Positions 25,061-36,236 of a DNA stretch of 64,000 nt are shown piece by piece. The notes beneath the pieces were generated by a model that saw nothing but the letters and a program-made list of their open reading frames with translations, searched no databases and was not told the DNA's origin. The position numbers and the translations under genes were made by a program. Position 1 is the stretch's first letter. Every line of letters starts with the position of its first letter. The stretch comes from Gymnogyps californianus (Eukaryota > Chordata > Aves > Accipitriformes > Cathartidae): assembly GCF_018139145.2 (NCBI RefSeq), contig NC_059480.1:14012428-14076427 (forward strand). The letters are read 5' to 3'.

Positions 25061-26368
25061 GTATTCTTTATTGACAATATTCCTACCAGCCAAAGCCAAC
25101 TTTTTGTCATCTCTCTGTGTTAGGCAACTTCTTTCAAGATTTCCTTTTTTAAAAGGAGTCAAGGCAGCACGCATGCGCACGACGCTCGCGGGGTTAGGAC
25201 CGCTACGTGCCCAAGGCTGCTGCATCCCTCTAAATTGCAAAGCTGATGTTTAAAAAGTCATGCGAAGAAAACTCTGAGCATGTTCGGGAGCTGCGAAACC
25301 CTGCAACGTATTAAAATCTTTTAGGGGAACATGCAAGGCGAAGAAGGCTTACCCTCAGATTACTTTAGCTGACGAATGAATTTCCTCTGTTAAAAAGAAA
25401 CAAAATGCTCTAAATCCTCCTAGGAACCTTATAAAAAGTGTCACTGTGACAAGGACTCATTTTGGGGGGGAAATTCTTCAAACAAACAGTTTCATCCCTC
25501 AGCCGCTCTGCCAAAACAATAACCCCTCGGGGGCGGAGGGGAGCAGCAGCCTTTCGGGGGCGGCTCCGGCTGGAAACTCTCGCCAGTATCCAGAGTATTA
25601 GTGACCCCAGAACCGCAACCTGCGTGTGCGAGAGTCAGGGTGCCACTGCAGAGGTAACCGGAGGGGACAACAAAGGGACAGGGCTCCACTCGGGTGACAC
25701 CGGGCTCTGTTTTCACGCTCTGCACCTCGGTCAATATTTAAAGTACAATTCATTTGAAGTCTCCGATCTGAAAAATGTTATCTCAGAAATTAAGCCAAAG
25801 AAGTGTTTTGTTTTGTTCTTTTAATGCAAATGCCAACCTAAAACGATTAACATTAAAAGAGGTTAAAGACCAACAAAAAACACACATTAGTACTTGATTG
25901 TACACCACATTAATAGTACACTGGTTTGGGGATTTTTTTTTTTCAACTAATATAAAAACCAACAGAAAGACAGGGCTGATTACACAGTGTTTTAGGAATG
26001 GCTCGGTATCATCAGTACAAACACATATTTTAAAAGTGCACAGCTGTAAAAATAACCATAGAATTGAAACGTTTATAAATATTTATTGTAAAAAAATCCA
26101 AATATTAAAAATAAATAGTATGTTCAAACACACAATAGAACATTCCTTCATTATCAAACATGTCATGAAGGAAAATATGGAATATAAGAAGTCTGGAAAG
26201 AGATACAGCATATCAACGTTGCAAATGTTTTTTGCGAGCTACATTTTCAGAGGCTTCTTCTCTGTGCAGTTCACAAGGAATGTGGTAGATTTTTCCATAA
26301 ATATGACAAGATCCAGAATTAAGAATAACAACAATAATAATAATACCCACTCCACTGCAGTTTGACTC
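25061..26368. other. Non-coding, no gene recognised
   Basis: Largely AT-rich from 25740 on. Several AATAAA-like hexamers occur on both strands (for example 26110-26115 plus; 26082-26087 minus), but no upstream exon is evident. A lncRNA terminus is possible but unsupported. Confidence 0.4.
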
Positions 26369-26369
26369 G

Positions 26370-26440
26370 TTCTTTACTCAGGAAAAGTCCCATTAAATTA
26401 ATGGGGTTGCTTAGAATGGCAGGATTGGGCTCAGATCATT
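26370..26440 (+). repeat. Relic of ancient amniote interspersed repeat
   Basis: The order TTTACTCAGG ... TCCCATTAAATTAATGGGG ... GGCAGGATTGGGCTC matches the layout I recall for a very common, unnamed-by-me repeat of birds, turtles and crocodilians: TACTCAGG, then a palindromic CCCATTGA-type core, then GCAGGATTGGGCC. It is degenerate, as expected of an old copy. Identification is from memory of the pattern, not a database match. Confidence 0.5.
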
Positions 26441-27415
26441 CTGTAGCAACTAAAACAGAAGTACACTGATGAGTTACAACTTCAAGGAATTCGTGTTACA
26501 AACAGAGCATTGCATGATCTCCAATGAGAAACTACTAAACAAACCTTGATCAGGGAATCATTTCCGTATACACCGTGATGTTTATAAAATGAAGATACAA
26601 AAGGGATGCAGTTTGACTATCTTTACACTTACAGACAATAAAACATGAGAACATATGGAAGCCATCGCTTTGAATGCGTTTACAACTTCGATACATTGCA
26701 GTATATACATGCTTAATAGGTATTTGAACTGTTAAAATGATCAAAGCCTTTACTCTTATGTCTACGCTCTTGCTTTCACTCTACTGGAAAGAAAACGTTT
26801 GTTGGTCACATACTGGTGTTAATGAAACCCAACATTTCTGCCTTCTCCCAAGAATCGCATTCTGTGCAGCATATGTGTAGGAATAATTTATTAGACGGAA
26901 AAGTTCAGGGGATAAAATGCAAAAAAATGGACATCATTTCAACTTTCGAACAGTACGGTCATACAGACATCTATGGAGATCTGTACACAGACAGAGTTTC
27001 ACACAGACACAGCCACATATATCCAGATGTATGTCTATACACAGGATTCGATAGTTTGGTATTTTCTGCACCCTCTGGGCCCCTAAAGTTATCTTTAAAA
27101 GTTTGATTTTATCTCTTTAGAAACGGTTTAAAGCTAACGGGCAGGGTGAGTTTGACAGAGAGGAGAACAAATCGCTGACAAAGAACCTTTTACGTTTCAT
27201 CAGCGTTGTTAGGACGACGAGCAGGAATTTCTCAGATAATAACTCCCACTTCAAAGATTTCTCAGCTCAATAGAAATTGGACCATCCTTTTTATTCAACC
27301 ACAAGGGCTGGCACTAAAGACGACTCAACTGTTTGAATTTTTTTTCATCGTGTTTATTTTTCCCCTATTCACTTGGATAAAATAAACAACAAGACAATTA
27401 CTGGAACATGGACTT
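26441..27415. other. Non-coding, AT-rich, no gene seen
   Basis: AT-rich, with scattered short open frames lacking domains. No repeat, promoter or RNA gene is recognisable. 27120-27300 is repeat-free and might be conserved. Confidence 0.4.
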
Positions 27416-27419
27416 CTAA

Positions 27420-27900
27420 CTTTCCCGGGCCCATGGCCCAGCGCCCATGGCCCCGGCCGTGCGGGTGTCAAGTTCCCCCGCACCGCGGAGCCTCCGCTCG
27501 CCGCCGCGCAGCGCCGGCCGGGCAGGGCGGGGTGGGAAGAGGGGCACGGGCAGCTCCCCCCGGCCCTCGCCCCGCTTTCCCGGGTCCCGGGGGACTTCCA
27601 TCAGCACACCTACTCCTTGGGGCCGAGGCAGCCCGGGGGGGGACCTTTCGGTCCCCACCCTATCTTCCCCTGCGAGGGGTGGGGGGGAGGAGAGGGAAGC
27701 ACTCCTCGGGCTTTATGGCCGGGTGTTGCTGCGAGAAGCTGGTCAGAAATGCTGGGGAGAGGGGATGGGAGCTCGCCCCGAGCCTGGCTGGCAGCCCCTT
27801 ACTTTGGGGAGAAGGAGAGCGGGGCTACAACGCCGGAGCGGAGCCCACCTCAGGGCGAGGGCGAAGCCCAGCAAACCCCAACTCCGCCGAAGTGCATTAG
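27420..27900. other. CpG-island-like block
   Basis: Abruptly GC-rich and CpG-dense, flanked on both sides by AT-rich DNA. Overlapping low-complexity frames on both strands are judged artefacts. Confidence 0.5.
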
Positions 27901-28545
27901 GTGGAGGAAGTATATCTCTAGCGGGGAGCAGATTGAGTGTATTAAGCTAGCATGAAACCAAAGGTCAGTGCAAATGTATCTTAATAGACTGTCTCAAATG
28001 GAGTGTGCCTCCTTTGAAGGCCGCTTGCTATTGCTCTCCTCATTACCATAGCGATCCTAACGTGGCATGCTGATGCACCATAAAACTCACACTTTCAACC
28101 CCAAAATCAGGCCCTTTGAACAACCCGAGCTTGATTAGACCTTTCTCCTTTTCTTTTCCCCCTTAAAAACCATTTCCTTGCCTTTAGAAACTCGCCCTCA
28201 AATCCCAAACGCATTCTCTGATCCCGGCAGAAAGCAGAAACAAAAGTGAGCTGAGGCGACGGTTCAAGCGGGCCTTTTCTTCTTGACAGTCTTATCCATT
28301 TTTATTATGGTCTGGAACAAGTGCCCTGTTCGCGTGGGTTTTGTTTACCGGAAATTAAATGAAAATGATTTAGTTCGCGTCAAACAAAAATATATACTTG
28401 TATACACAAGAAAAAGGGCCTGTTAGACGTAAATATTATGTCCTTAATGAAAAGACTGGACGGGCTCCAGACTTCGCCTTTCACTATTTAAGTATGACTT
28501 GCCTATTGCCATAGAAATCCTAACTTACCATGAAGATTCACCGTT
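27901..28545. other. Candidate conserved element with a duplicated 37-bp motif
   Basis: AT-rich and repeat-poor. The segment 28043-28079 and the segment 28506-28542 share 28 of 37 positions, centred on CCATAG..ATCCTAAC and ending GAT.CACC. The cores resemble half X-boxes bound by RFX factors. Two spaced copies of one long composite site suggest a functional binding platform. Inferred. Confidence 0.45.
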
Positions 28546-29895
28546 GTGAAGAAATACTTCTTTGTGCGAGCTTGCTTTGATGTCTAAGGCATAAGATTCA
28601 GGCTTTCAGCTGCGTCTGTCTAGATTACCTTGAGAGCAACGGGGTAGACATCTGTAACAAGCAAATGAAAAATTAAAGGTGATTAGCCTGCACATCCAAA
28701 TACTTCTGTAAATAGAGAAATAAAGAAATAAACAGATCTCAGGACACAATGGAAACATCCTCCCTGCCCGCAGCTGGCTTCTGTACCTCTCGATTTGCAC
28801 GACACAAGTTTCAGGGGCTGCACAGGGACACAATTCCACCCTAGTTTAGGCTCCTCTCTCACACATTTCTCTCGCCTAGGTATTCCCTACGTGTATTCCG
28901 GTAACGACACGCTGTTGTCACTATTGGAGGTGTTTAAATACAAAAGTTGTCGAGTTTGGGCGAGTGAAGAGGGGAACCCTGACTTGGTGCCTTGGGAGGA
29001 AAATAAAGCTGCACCAGTAGACGAGGCACTGGGCGTGGGGATGTTTTTAGCCACTGACCAGCTATTTATTTTCCTGCAGCTTTTATATTATATATATATA
29101 TATATATACACGTGTGTGTGTGCGCATGTGTGTAGAGTTGTACACACACACTAACTCCAGTCACCTGGGTGCAGAGGTGATGTATCGGACACGAGAAGAT
29201 GCGGTTACAGCAGCCTTCTGTCTGCACTCAGCAAGCCATGGAAACCTCTTCCAGCAGCCCATGCTATTTATTTGCCTGTACTATCTGGTATTCTTAAACA
29301 CCATTAAAGTAATTAAAACGGCACCATTCGGCAGTTTCAAGCTACCCCAGTGGAGGGGTTTGTTTGTTTATTTATTTTGGGGTTTTTTTTTCCCCCTTCC
29401 TTCTTTCTCTGAACTAGAGGAGTTAATCCTGTGGGTTTGCATCGGGTCTAGTTTGAAGCTCTGGGGCAGGATGAAGATGCTGAAGCCGCGTTGCCGGACC
29501 CGTACAAGCAATTATCATCGGGACTATTCGCAGGGCAGACGCCGTGGAGCAGCGGCCCTGGGTCCTCGCGCTGCCGGGGGGCTCCCCGGCCCCGGCTCCG
29601 GCCCCGGCCCCGGCCCTTGCCGTGATGTCACCGAGCGGGCTCTGCCCCCCCCCCCCGCCCCCCCGGGAGCCCCAGCGCCCACGGTTCAACAGGAGCCACA
29701 CTCTGGGTGGAGACGGGCATGTTTGGGTATTAGAAGTCATTACCAGTGGGAGCTAAAATGGACAGTCAATCATCGCACCCCCCCTGGGCCTTTCTTTATT
29801 AGCAACGACTGTGGGGTGGGGGATATATATATGTGTATTTATATACAGCAAGAGGGAAAAGTAAGGAGATTCTTTACAGAAACGTCCATCGAACG
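28546..29895. other. Non-coding 3' flank of ZIC4
   Basis: No gene recognised. 29086-29108 is an AT dinucleotide tract running into TG/CA repeats (29110-29150). 29575-29615 carries GGCCCC-like units and 29647-29663 a C-rich run. On the minus strand AATAAATAAATAAAC (29362-29376) is a possible distal poly(A) signal for ZIC4. Confidence 0.45.
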
Positions 29896-29913
29896 GGTTA
29901 ATTAATCAAAGAA

Positions 29914-29919
29914 TTTAAT
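29914..29919 (-). terminator. Candidate ZIC4 poly(A) signal
   Basis: ATTAAA on the minus strand, about 640 nt past the ZIC4 stop codon, in an AT-rich context (TTGTACAAAATGGATCC just upstream). ZIC1 also has an ATTAAA at its probable 3' end. The cleavage site is not determined, and a distal alternative exists near 29362-29376. Confidence 0.4.
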
Positions 29920-30087
29920 GGATCCATTTTGTACAATTCGGTAACAAATAATAGTTTATATATATATTTCTTTAAAAAACACACTCTCACAGAAAATCGT
30001 GGGCGAACAGGACACTGCAGCACACGGTACTGTTGACAAGAGAAAATCTGAACAGCCAAAATCTGTATGAAACCACTTTGGTCCTTT

Positions 30088-30244
30088 GGGGAGGGGAAGG
30101 GAGGGGAGGGGAGGGGAAGGGAAGGGAGGGGAGGGGAAGGGAAGGGAAGGGAAGGGAAGGGAAGGGAAGGGAAGGGAAGGGAAGGGAAGGGAAGGGAAGG
30201 GAAGGGAAGGGAAGGGGAAGGGAAGGGAAGGGAAGGGAAGGGGA
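30088..30244 (+). repeat. 157-nt purine-only (GGGAA/GGGGA)n microsatellite
   Basis: Every base from 30088 to 30244 on the plus strand is A or G, built of GGGAA units with some GGGGA variants; the middle is near-perfect. In ZIC4 sense orientation it is (UUCCC)n. Such mirror-symmetric polypurine tracts can form triplex DNA, and pyrimidine-rich RNA of this type binds PTB-like proteins. It generates spurious glycine/arginine/glutamate/lysine frames on the plus strand. Confidence 0.9.
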
Positions 30245-30553
30245 TGCAAATCAGTGAGTGGGTTTGTAAACAGACCGGAGCAAGACGGTCAGAGGGGTGG
30301 GGGTGTGTGGCACGGAGGGAGGAGGCAGCAGCACCCTGGCCGAGGCGGGAGCCGCCCTCCCGTGTGCGAGGTGCCGGCAGCGCAGGCTGGGGCCCGCCGC
30401 CGGCCCACCCGCGTACTCCGCGGCGCGTCGTCTCTCCCTCTGCCAAGCGCCTCTCTGCCTCTCCCGCTCGGCCTCCCCGTGCCCCGGAGCAGCGCTCCCC
30501 GTCCCCGGCCGGGCGAGGGCCGCCCGCCGCCGCTCCTCCGCCCGCGGCGCGCC

Positions 30554-30975
30554 CTAGCAGCGGGGCCGGGGCTCGCCGTGGGGGCGCGGCGGCGGAGGGG
30601 TGGCGGGGGGCGCGGGGGGGCCGCGGAGCCCCGCGCCCTGACACACGTACCATTCGCTCAGGTTGGCGGCGGGCTGCGCGGACGCGGAGGGCTCGGCGTG
30701 GGAACAGGAGGCGGGGGGCTCCCGGCCGGAGTCCGAGGAGGGGGACACCAAGGAGGGCGTGGAGGACTCGTAGCCGGAGCTGGGAGGAGGGGATTTGCAG
30801 TGCACTTTCATGTGTTTTCTCAGGGAGCTGGGGTGGGTGTAGGACTTGTCGCAGCCTCTCACTTTGCAGTTGTAGGGCTTGTCGCTGGTGTGGACGTGCG
30901 AGTGCTTCTTCCTGTCGCTGCTGTTGGCGAAGCGTCTGTCACAGCCCTCGAATTCACATTTGAACGGCTTCTCCC
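30554..30975 (-). CDS. ZIC4: ZIC4 final coding exon (zinc fingers 4-5 and C-terminus)
   Basis: Second coding exon of ZIC4. It joins the upstream exon in phase 1: the acceptor CTCCTGCAG at 30976 onward precedes GGGAGAAGCCG, completing the glycine of the THTGEKPF linker. It encodes finger 4 (C407, C412, H425, H429) and finger 5 (C437, C442, H455, H459), then an 81-residue serine/proline-rich tail ending at a TAG (30554-30556). Unlike ZIC1 there is no intron after HMK; the frame runs straight into [18 protein letters not shown], as in the ZIC4/ZIC5 subgroup. The tail [12 protein letters not shown] resembles the ZIC5 C-terminus (NLNEWYVCQASG). A donor-like GAATG|GTACGT spans 30651/30650. If used, the protein would end at or just after LSE, as in human ZIC4. 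Exon identity is secure; the exact C-terminus is less so. Confidence 0.9.
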
Positions 30976-33900
30976 CTGCAGGAGGCAATGGGCGAGCACA
31001 GCCATTAGCGACGGCGGCCGCGGGGCAGGGAGCGGCGCACCCCGGCACCCCACCAAGCCCGCAGCCTCCCCGGGCCCCTCTCTCCGGCCCTGGCACGGCT
31101 CCTCTCCCCGGGGCAGCTCCCCTCCGGCCTCCGCCTGCCCCCGCGCCACCGGCCCTGCCCTTCCCCGCCCGCCCCGCCGAGCTCCCCCGCCGCCGCCGCC
31201 CCGTGCCCACCCGGCTGCGCAGCCGGCTCCGCAGCGGGAGCGCCCTGCCCGGCAAGCTTCTCCTCCCCCTTCCCCTGCCCTGTGCGTCAACGTGGGGTTT
31301 TGTGCAAAAGACAAAGCCCCGAGATGAGGAAAACTTAGAGGCCAAGTGCTCGTTCCGAGCAAACAACGTGTGTTATGCCCGCAGACTCCGATAGCCTGCG
31401 GAAAGAGCGGTCAGTGATCTATCCCTGGGAAGGTTTCTGCGTTGAATACATTTCTCACACTCCCCCAGGTGCACGTGGAAGTATTATTCATCACCTGGCT
31501 AGATCGCATCTCATCCACTCCATTCTTGCACTGATTACAATCTCGTGGAAGATCCGCATCCCACCTCCTTTCCCCGCTCCCCGGCTTGCTGATACCGTGT
31601 GTTAAGGCACAAAATCTTTCCAGAAGACATTGATTGTGGGGGGCATAACGATAGAGATTCAGCAGGAGGATGACTAGGCCGGTGCACGGCACTGTCGTGA
31701 GGGTAGGATTCCCTTTTCATTTGAACCTACTCAGTCATGGAAGGAATTGCAATCGGGATTAATTTGTCTGGTAATATGATAAGTGACGTTAAGCATAATA
31801 GAAATACAATCGTGTTGCTGGAGTCGTGTGAAAGTATAACCTCGGATCGTGTGGACCAGGCATGGTACACGATATAGAGGAGGCTTTCAAGGAAACACCC
31901 CACAGACAGCTTCGGGATGAAATGATGACTACATTATTGTCGCTGATAATAGCAAACTGCAAAACCCTGCTCTCCAAGGAGTACCCAGGTCCTGCACCCA
32001 CCGAGTATGAAAATAATCTCCCCATCCGTCAAAAGCCAAAAAGTATCAGCGCGCAGAGGACACCACAAAAATATACAGCTGAACCTTAAACGTGAAGTGC
32101 AAACAAAGCCACTGTGTTCACCATCATGGCGTATGTGGTCGAAAGGACTTCCAATATTTGTAAAAGCTTCCAGGTTTTGGGTTTTTTTCGAATTTGTTGT
32201 TGGTTTTTTTCCCCCTCTCAGTTCGTCACGATTAAATTTCGGAGGGACGCAGCCCACCTCGTGCTCGGCTGCGAGCAGAGGCACATAAAGGAAGGCATTC
32301 CAAATATTTCACATGAATGCACTTTATGCAAGGTGGGTGGGAAAAAGCTCATGGCTCCGCGTTTAAAGTATGTCCTTTCTGCACTGTAATAATCAATGAG
32401 GAGCTCTCACGTCCTGCACCGCTAACATTTGCACAGAGGACGGGTAAATACCTGGCGTTAGAGGGAAGGGGGGAAGAGGTTAAAAATAAGGTCTCTTAGA
32501 AAACGATGCGGGCCCTGTAACCAAATACTATCGACATACAGCGGTGCATATGCATAGACACACGCACGCACATAATCTAATTACAGTTTCACCTAAGGAA
32601 ACAATTTGACCTTCAGCATCCAAGTTGAGACAACAAATCAAGGGTATTAGTGTAGTACAAGCAAGCAGTAAGTTAGGAGACCCCAGGGAAAGCCATCCTC
32701 ATAAGCACTCTGCTTGTGCAAAGTGAGTTACATTCAGGTAAAAGCGGGCTGCAGCGCATTCCGCTTCCCCGAGAGTCGAAAAATGTTCAACTTCGCTTAA
32801 CCCCCTGAAAGAGCCACTGAAAAGTCCCTCCGTACAGTCAGGTTTCAAGTGGGAAGAGGGCAGCATTTTCTCAGCTGCCCGGTTTGCATTCTCTGAACGC
32901 CTCAATAAAGAGGAGCCATGCGAGACGTTTGCAAGTATTCCTTTCGCGAGAGCAGGTTTTCTTACGTGGAAATCCCTACCCGGCAGGGAGAGGACATTTT
33001 ACAGGTCCTGGCTGCCGCAGCCCGGGCACGGAGGTGCAGCCACGCAGAAAGTTCCCCGGGCGATGGAGAAGCGGCAGGATCTCAACCGCCATTTTAGCCC
33101 CACACTTGTAGCTGGGCAAAAGTGTTCAGTGAAATTCAGCTTGGAAATTGTGGCATAATCCCCCGTCTCCGGGAGTGGATTAAGGTATTTACAAACTTCT
33201 CGGGGGGGGGTGGGGGGGGTGGGGGGGTGGGGGGGTGGGGAAGCCGGAGGTGGCGGCCCCCGGGATGCGGGCGAGGCGCGGGGGCGGCGGGGGCCGCCCG
33301 GGAGGGAGAAGGGCTCCGTCCCACGCCTCGCACTATTGTTCCTGGCCCGCTGGGAAGGCGGCGAAGTGATCCCTGCCCGTCCTGCTCGTCCCGCTGCCGC
33401 TACATTAACGGCCTTATCCTCCAACCTGGAAAATTCGCACATCGCCAGAAATCCCTCTGCCTGCTCCCCAGCCTCGGAGAAATCAGAAGTCATTAATATT
33501 TGAGGAGGCAATAATTTTCCTGTTGAATCTAGAACTGTCTTCATGAATAATTCGTAGCGAGTTCTATTAGGGTTTCAGAAACATTGCGTTTTTGACAACT
33601 TCTGGGTGTTTAATAGAAACGGTGGAACCATAAAGGCCCTGCAGGAGTTTTCACAATACGGCAATTAATCACCGGGAAAGTTAAAGCGAAAAGTACAGAC
33701 GCGCGGAATGATGTTTAATAAACGCAAACCTCCGATCTCGGGTTTGCCCTGAACCTGCCTCTCCGATGTAGGTCAGTTTTCCCAAGAATTTAACCATTTT
33801 CTGCTTCAGAGACTTCAAACAGTGAGGCCGTTAAAGAGCAGTAAAAGTTTGTTTACCTAAGAAAAATACTGTCATTAAGGGATGAGTTCTCCCGGTTAAT

Positions 33901-35370
33901 GGCTGTACCTGTGCTGATCCGACAAGGAGCTGGCTCGGATACAAGTTATGTGACCCGGGGATACTCCTTTCTCCTCGGAAAAGGGGGCCGAGAAGGCAGC
34001 AGAGGAACACAACTTTGCTATCGCTCCCCCCGCCCCGCACACAGACGAGCTATTCATAGAGCGATGGAAAAATAATTAGGTGACGAGTGACGGTCGCTGT
34101 AAAATCTCTGTGCTATGTTTAGACGATAGCGATACGAAATTAGTATACGTTCTGCATATTATATCACGTCGAGTTATATCATAAAAACGCAACTCCTGGA
34201 AGGGTCAAGCCCTGCACTGAGCATGGGGGAAGGGGAGTTTTATGAACTGGAAGGCGAAAAAAATCGTTTGGCTGTAAGCAGATCTTACAATAGGATTATG
34301 TAGTTTCCCTCGCAGTGCATAAGGCTGTACAGAAGGAGGTGGGAGGTGGAAAACCCTACACTGGAACAGATTAAATTTTCCAAAAAGGGCTTAGTTCTTA
34401 TCTTCTTCTTCAGAGGGGGAAAAAAAAAAAAAAAAAAAAAGCCAGCGCTACAGACTACAAACACCGGCTGCTAAACTAATTAATACAACTCCACAAGCTG
34501 CTCCTGGAAATGTGAAAACTTTCTACGTGCAATTTCATTAATTATAAATGCTTTCCTGGCCGGAAGAGTTCAAACGTAGTTTTGCAAGATCGTCCATCGA
34601 GTTACTTTATTTCTGTTAACTAGAACTAACAGATGTTTCTGACACATGTCCCAGTTTCGCTTAACAGATCTGCAAATGACATTTCAAAATGTACAGGCCG
34701 AAACAATACCGGGTTTTCTTCTCCCTTTTTTTTTCCCCCTCCCGAGAATCAGAACTTGCAGCTCCGCATATTTGCGAATGCAGAAAGTCGTTGGAAAGCA
34801 ATGCTCATTAAAAATGTCAGTGTTATTCAGATCAAACATTTGAAACTCCCTCTGCCCAAAACAAAACTGTTGAACGAAAAGGTCGCAGCTGTGTTATTCT
34901 CACAATGTTCGAGCAGCAGCATCTCAGCGACATCAGTCAAAACTGACTAAACAAGTTGTAACTTCTATTGTTCACTTTTAATTTGTGAGCTTGCACAATG
35001 ATTTCATTTTTTTCCCCAACTACTTTAAATTAAAAAAAAAAATCTCGCCTGTGTGAATAAGCACAAATAGTAGCTATATCACTCGATATTTACACAGATC
35101 TACCCGCATAAACATTACAGCAGCCTCTCCGCACAACCAGAAAAAAATATGGACGAGAATTCTGAGATTTGTTCTCGCTCTCCCTTTTTCCCCCCCCTTT
35201 TCTCCCCCCTCCTCCAAACGGTAAAGAAGCAAACAAATCTGAGAATTTATTTTCCAGAAGTACTTGGCGTGCATTCAATAACAACGCAAAGGATACATTA
35301 AAAACAAAATAAAGCAAAACAGTATGCTGAATAACACAGAGAGAGAGTAAAGAGAGCTTTACATACTGAC
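30976..35370 (-). other. ZIC4: ZIC4 intron (4.4 kb)
   Basis: Bounded by GTCAGTATG at the 5' end (35370 downward) and CTCCTGCAG at the 3' end. It occupies the same position and phase (THT|G) as ZIC1 intron 1, so it is ancestral to the family. The 3' part (30980-31300) is CpG-rich, 33202-33300 is G-rich, and the AT-rich stretches 33480-33840 and 34050-34640 resemble conserved non-coding DNA. A21 lies at 34420-34440. No nested gene is seen. Confidence 0.85.
33202..33240 (+). repeat. G-rich tract with four or more G-runs (G-quadruplex motif)
   Basis: Runs of 9, 8, 7, 7 and 4 G separated by single T residues. Single-base loops are the most stable G-quadruplex arrangement. It lies in the ZIC4 intron with the C-rich strand as the sense strand. 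Confidence 0.85.
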
Positions 35371-36205
35371 CTGTATGAGTTCTTTTGTGTATTTTGAGAT
35401 TCTCTGATCTGGCAAACACTTTGCCACAGCCTGGGAAAGGGCAGGGGAAAGGTTTTTCACCTGTGTGGACTCTGATGTGATTTACAAGTTTATATTTGGC
35501 CTTGAAAGGTTTCCCTTCTCTTGGACACTCTTCCCAGAAACATATGTGATTGGACTGCTCGGGTCCTCCAACGTGCTCCACCGTGACATGAGTCACCAGC
35601 TCGTGCATCGTGCTGAAAGTTTTCGAGCATAATTTTTTGGGAGTCTGGTCCAACTCAATCCACTTACAGATGAGTTCCTGTTTGATGGGCTGCCTCATGT
35701 AACGAAAAAAGGCACCCGGGCCGTGGTGTGGAGCCAGATTCACGTTCAGATTCATGCCACCGTAGCTATGAAGCGAAGAAGCAGCAAAAGGATGTGTCCT
35801 GGAGGCTGGTACTTGAGTGAAATGTTCAGACCTGGCGTACATTTCTCCAGGTAACCCCAGTCTTATCTGTCCGTTTAGATGGCCACCTGGAGCTGCATGG
35901 GGAGGCTGCTCATGGAGTCCAGTGAACAGAGAGGGATTCCCAGCTTCTGAGTGGTGGTGGTGGTGACCATGGTGTCCGGGGTAGCTACCTGTTGTTGAGA
36001 CAAACAGTCCGTGGTGAGAACTTACAGCGGGGTGCTGCTCGGTCAGCCCTGGCATGAGTGGGGCCGGCAGGTCTCTGCGTATGAAGAAGTCCCTACCTGC
36101 TGCCAGAGCTTGGGCTGGGTGAGAGACGGGGTAAGGGGCTGCTGGTGACTGCGCCGGGCCAAACGCTCCCGTTTGACTAGAGACCACCTCGGCTTGGCCT
36201 GCCAT

Positions 36206-36236
<31 letters not shown>

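Larger units (their letters stand above)
29900..30553 (-). other. Probable ZIC4 3' UTR
   Basis: Region between the ZIC4 stop and the first plausible poly(A) signal. It contains the long purine-only tract (a UUCCC-type pyrimidine tract in the mRNA). The UTR assignment assumes the last exon is read through; see the donor-like site at 30649-30650. Confidence 0.45.

Noticed and set aside
30067..31327. Plus-strand open frames of 298 and 413 codons over the end of ZIC4
   Set aside because: They begin in the (GGGAA)n microsatellite and continue antisense to the ZIC4 last exon; the glycine/arginine/glutamate/lysine repeat is a product of the tract.
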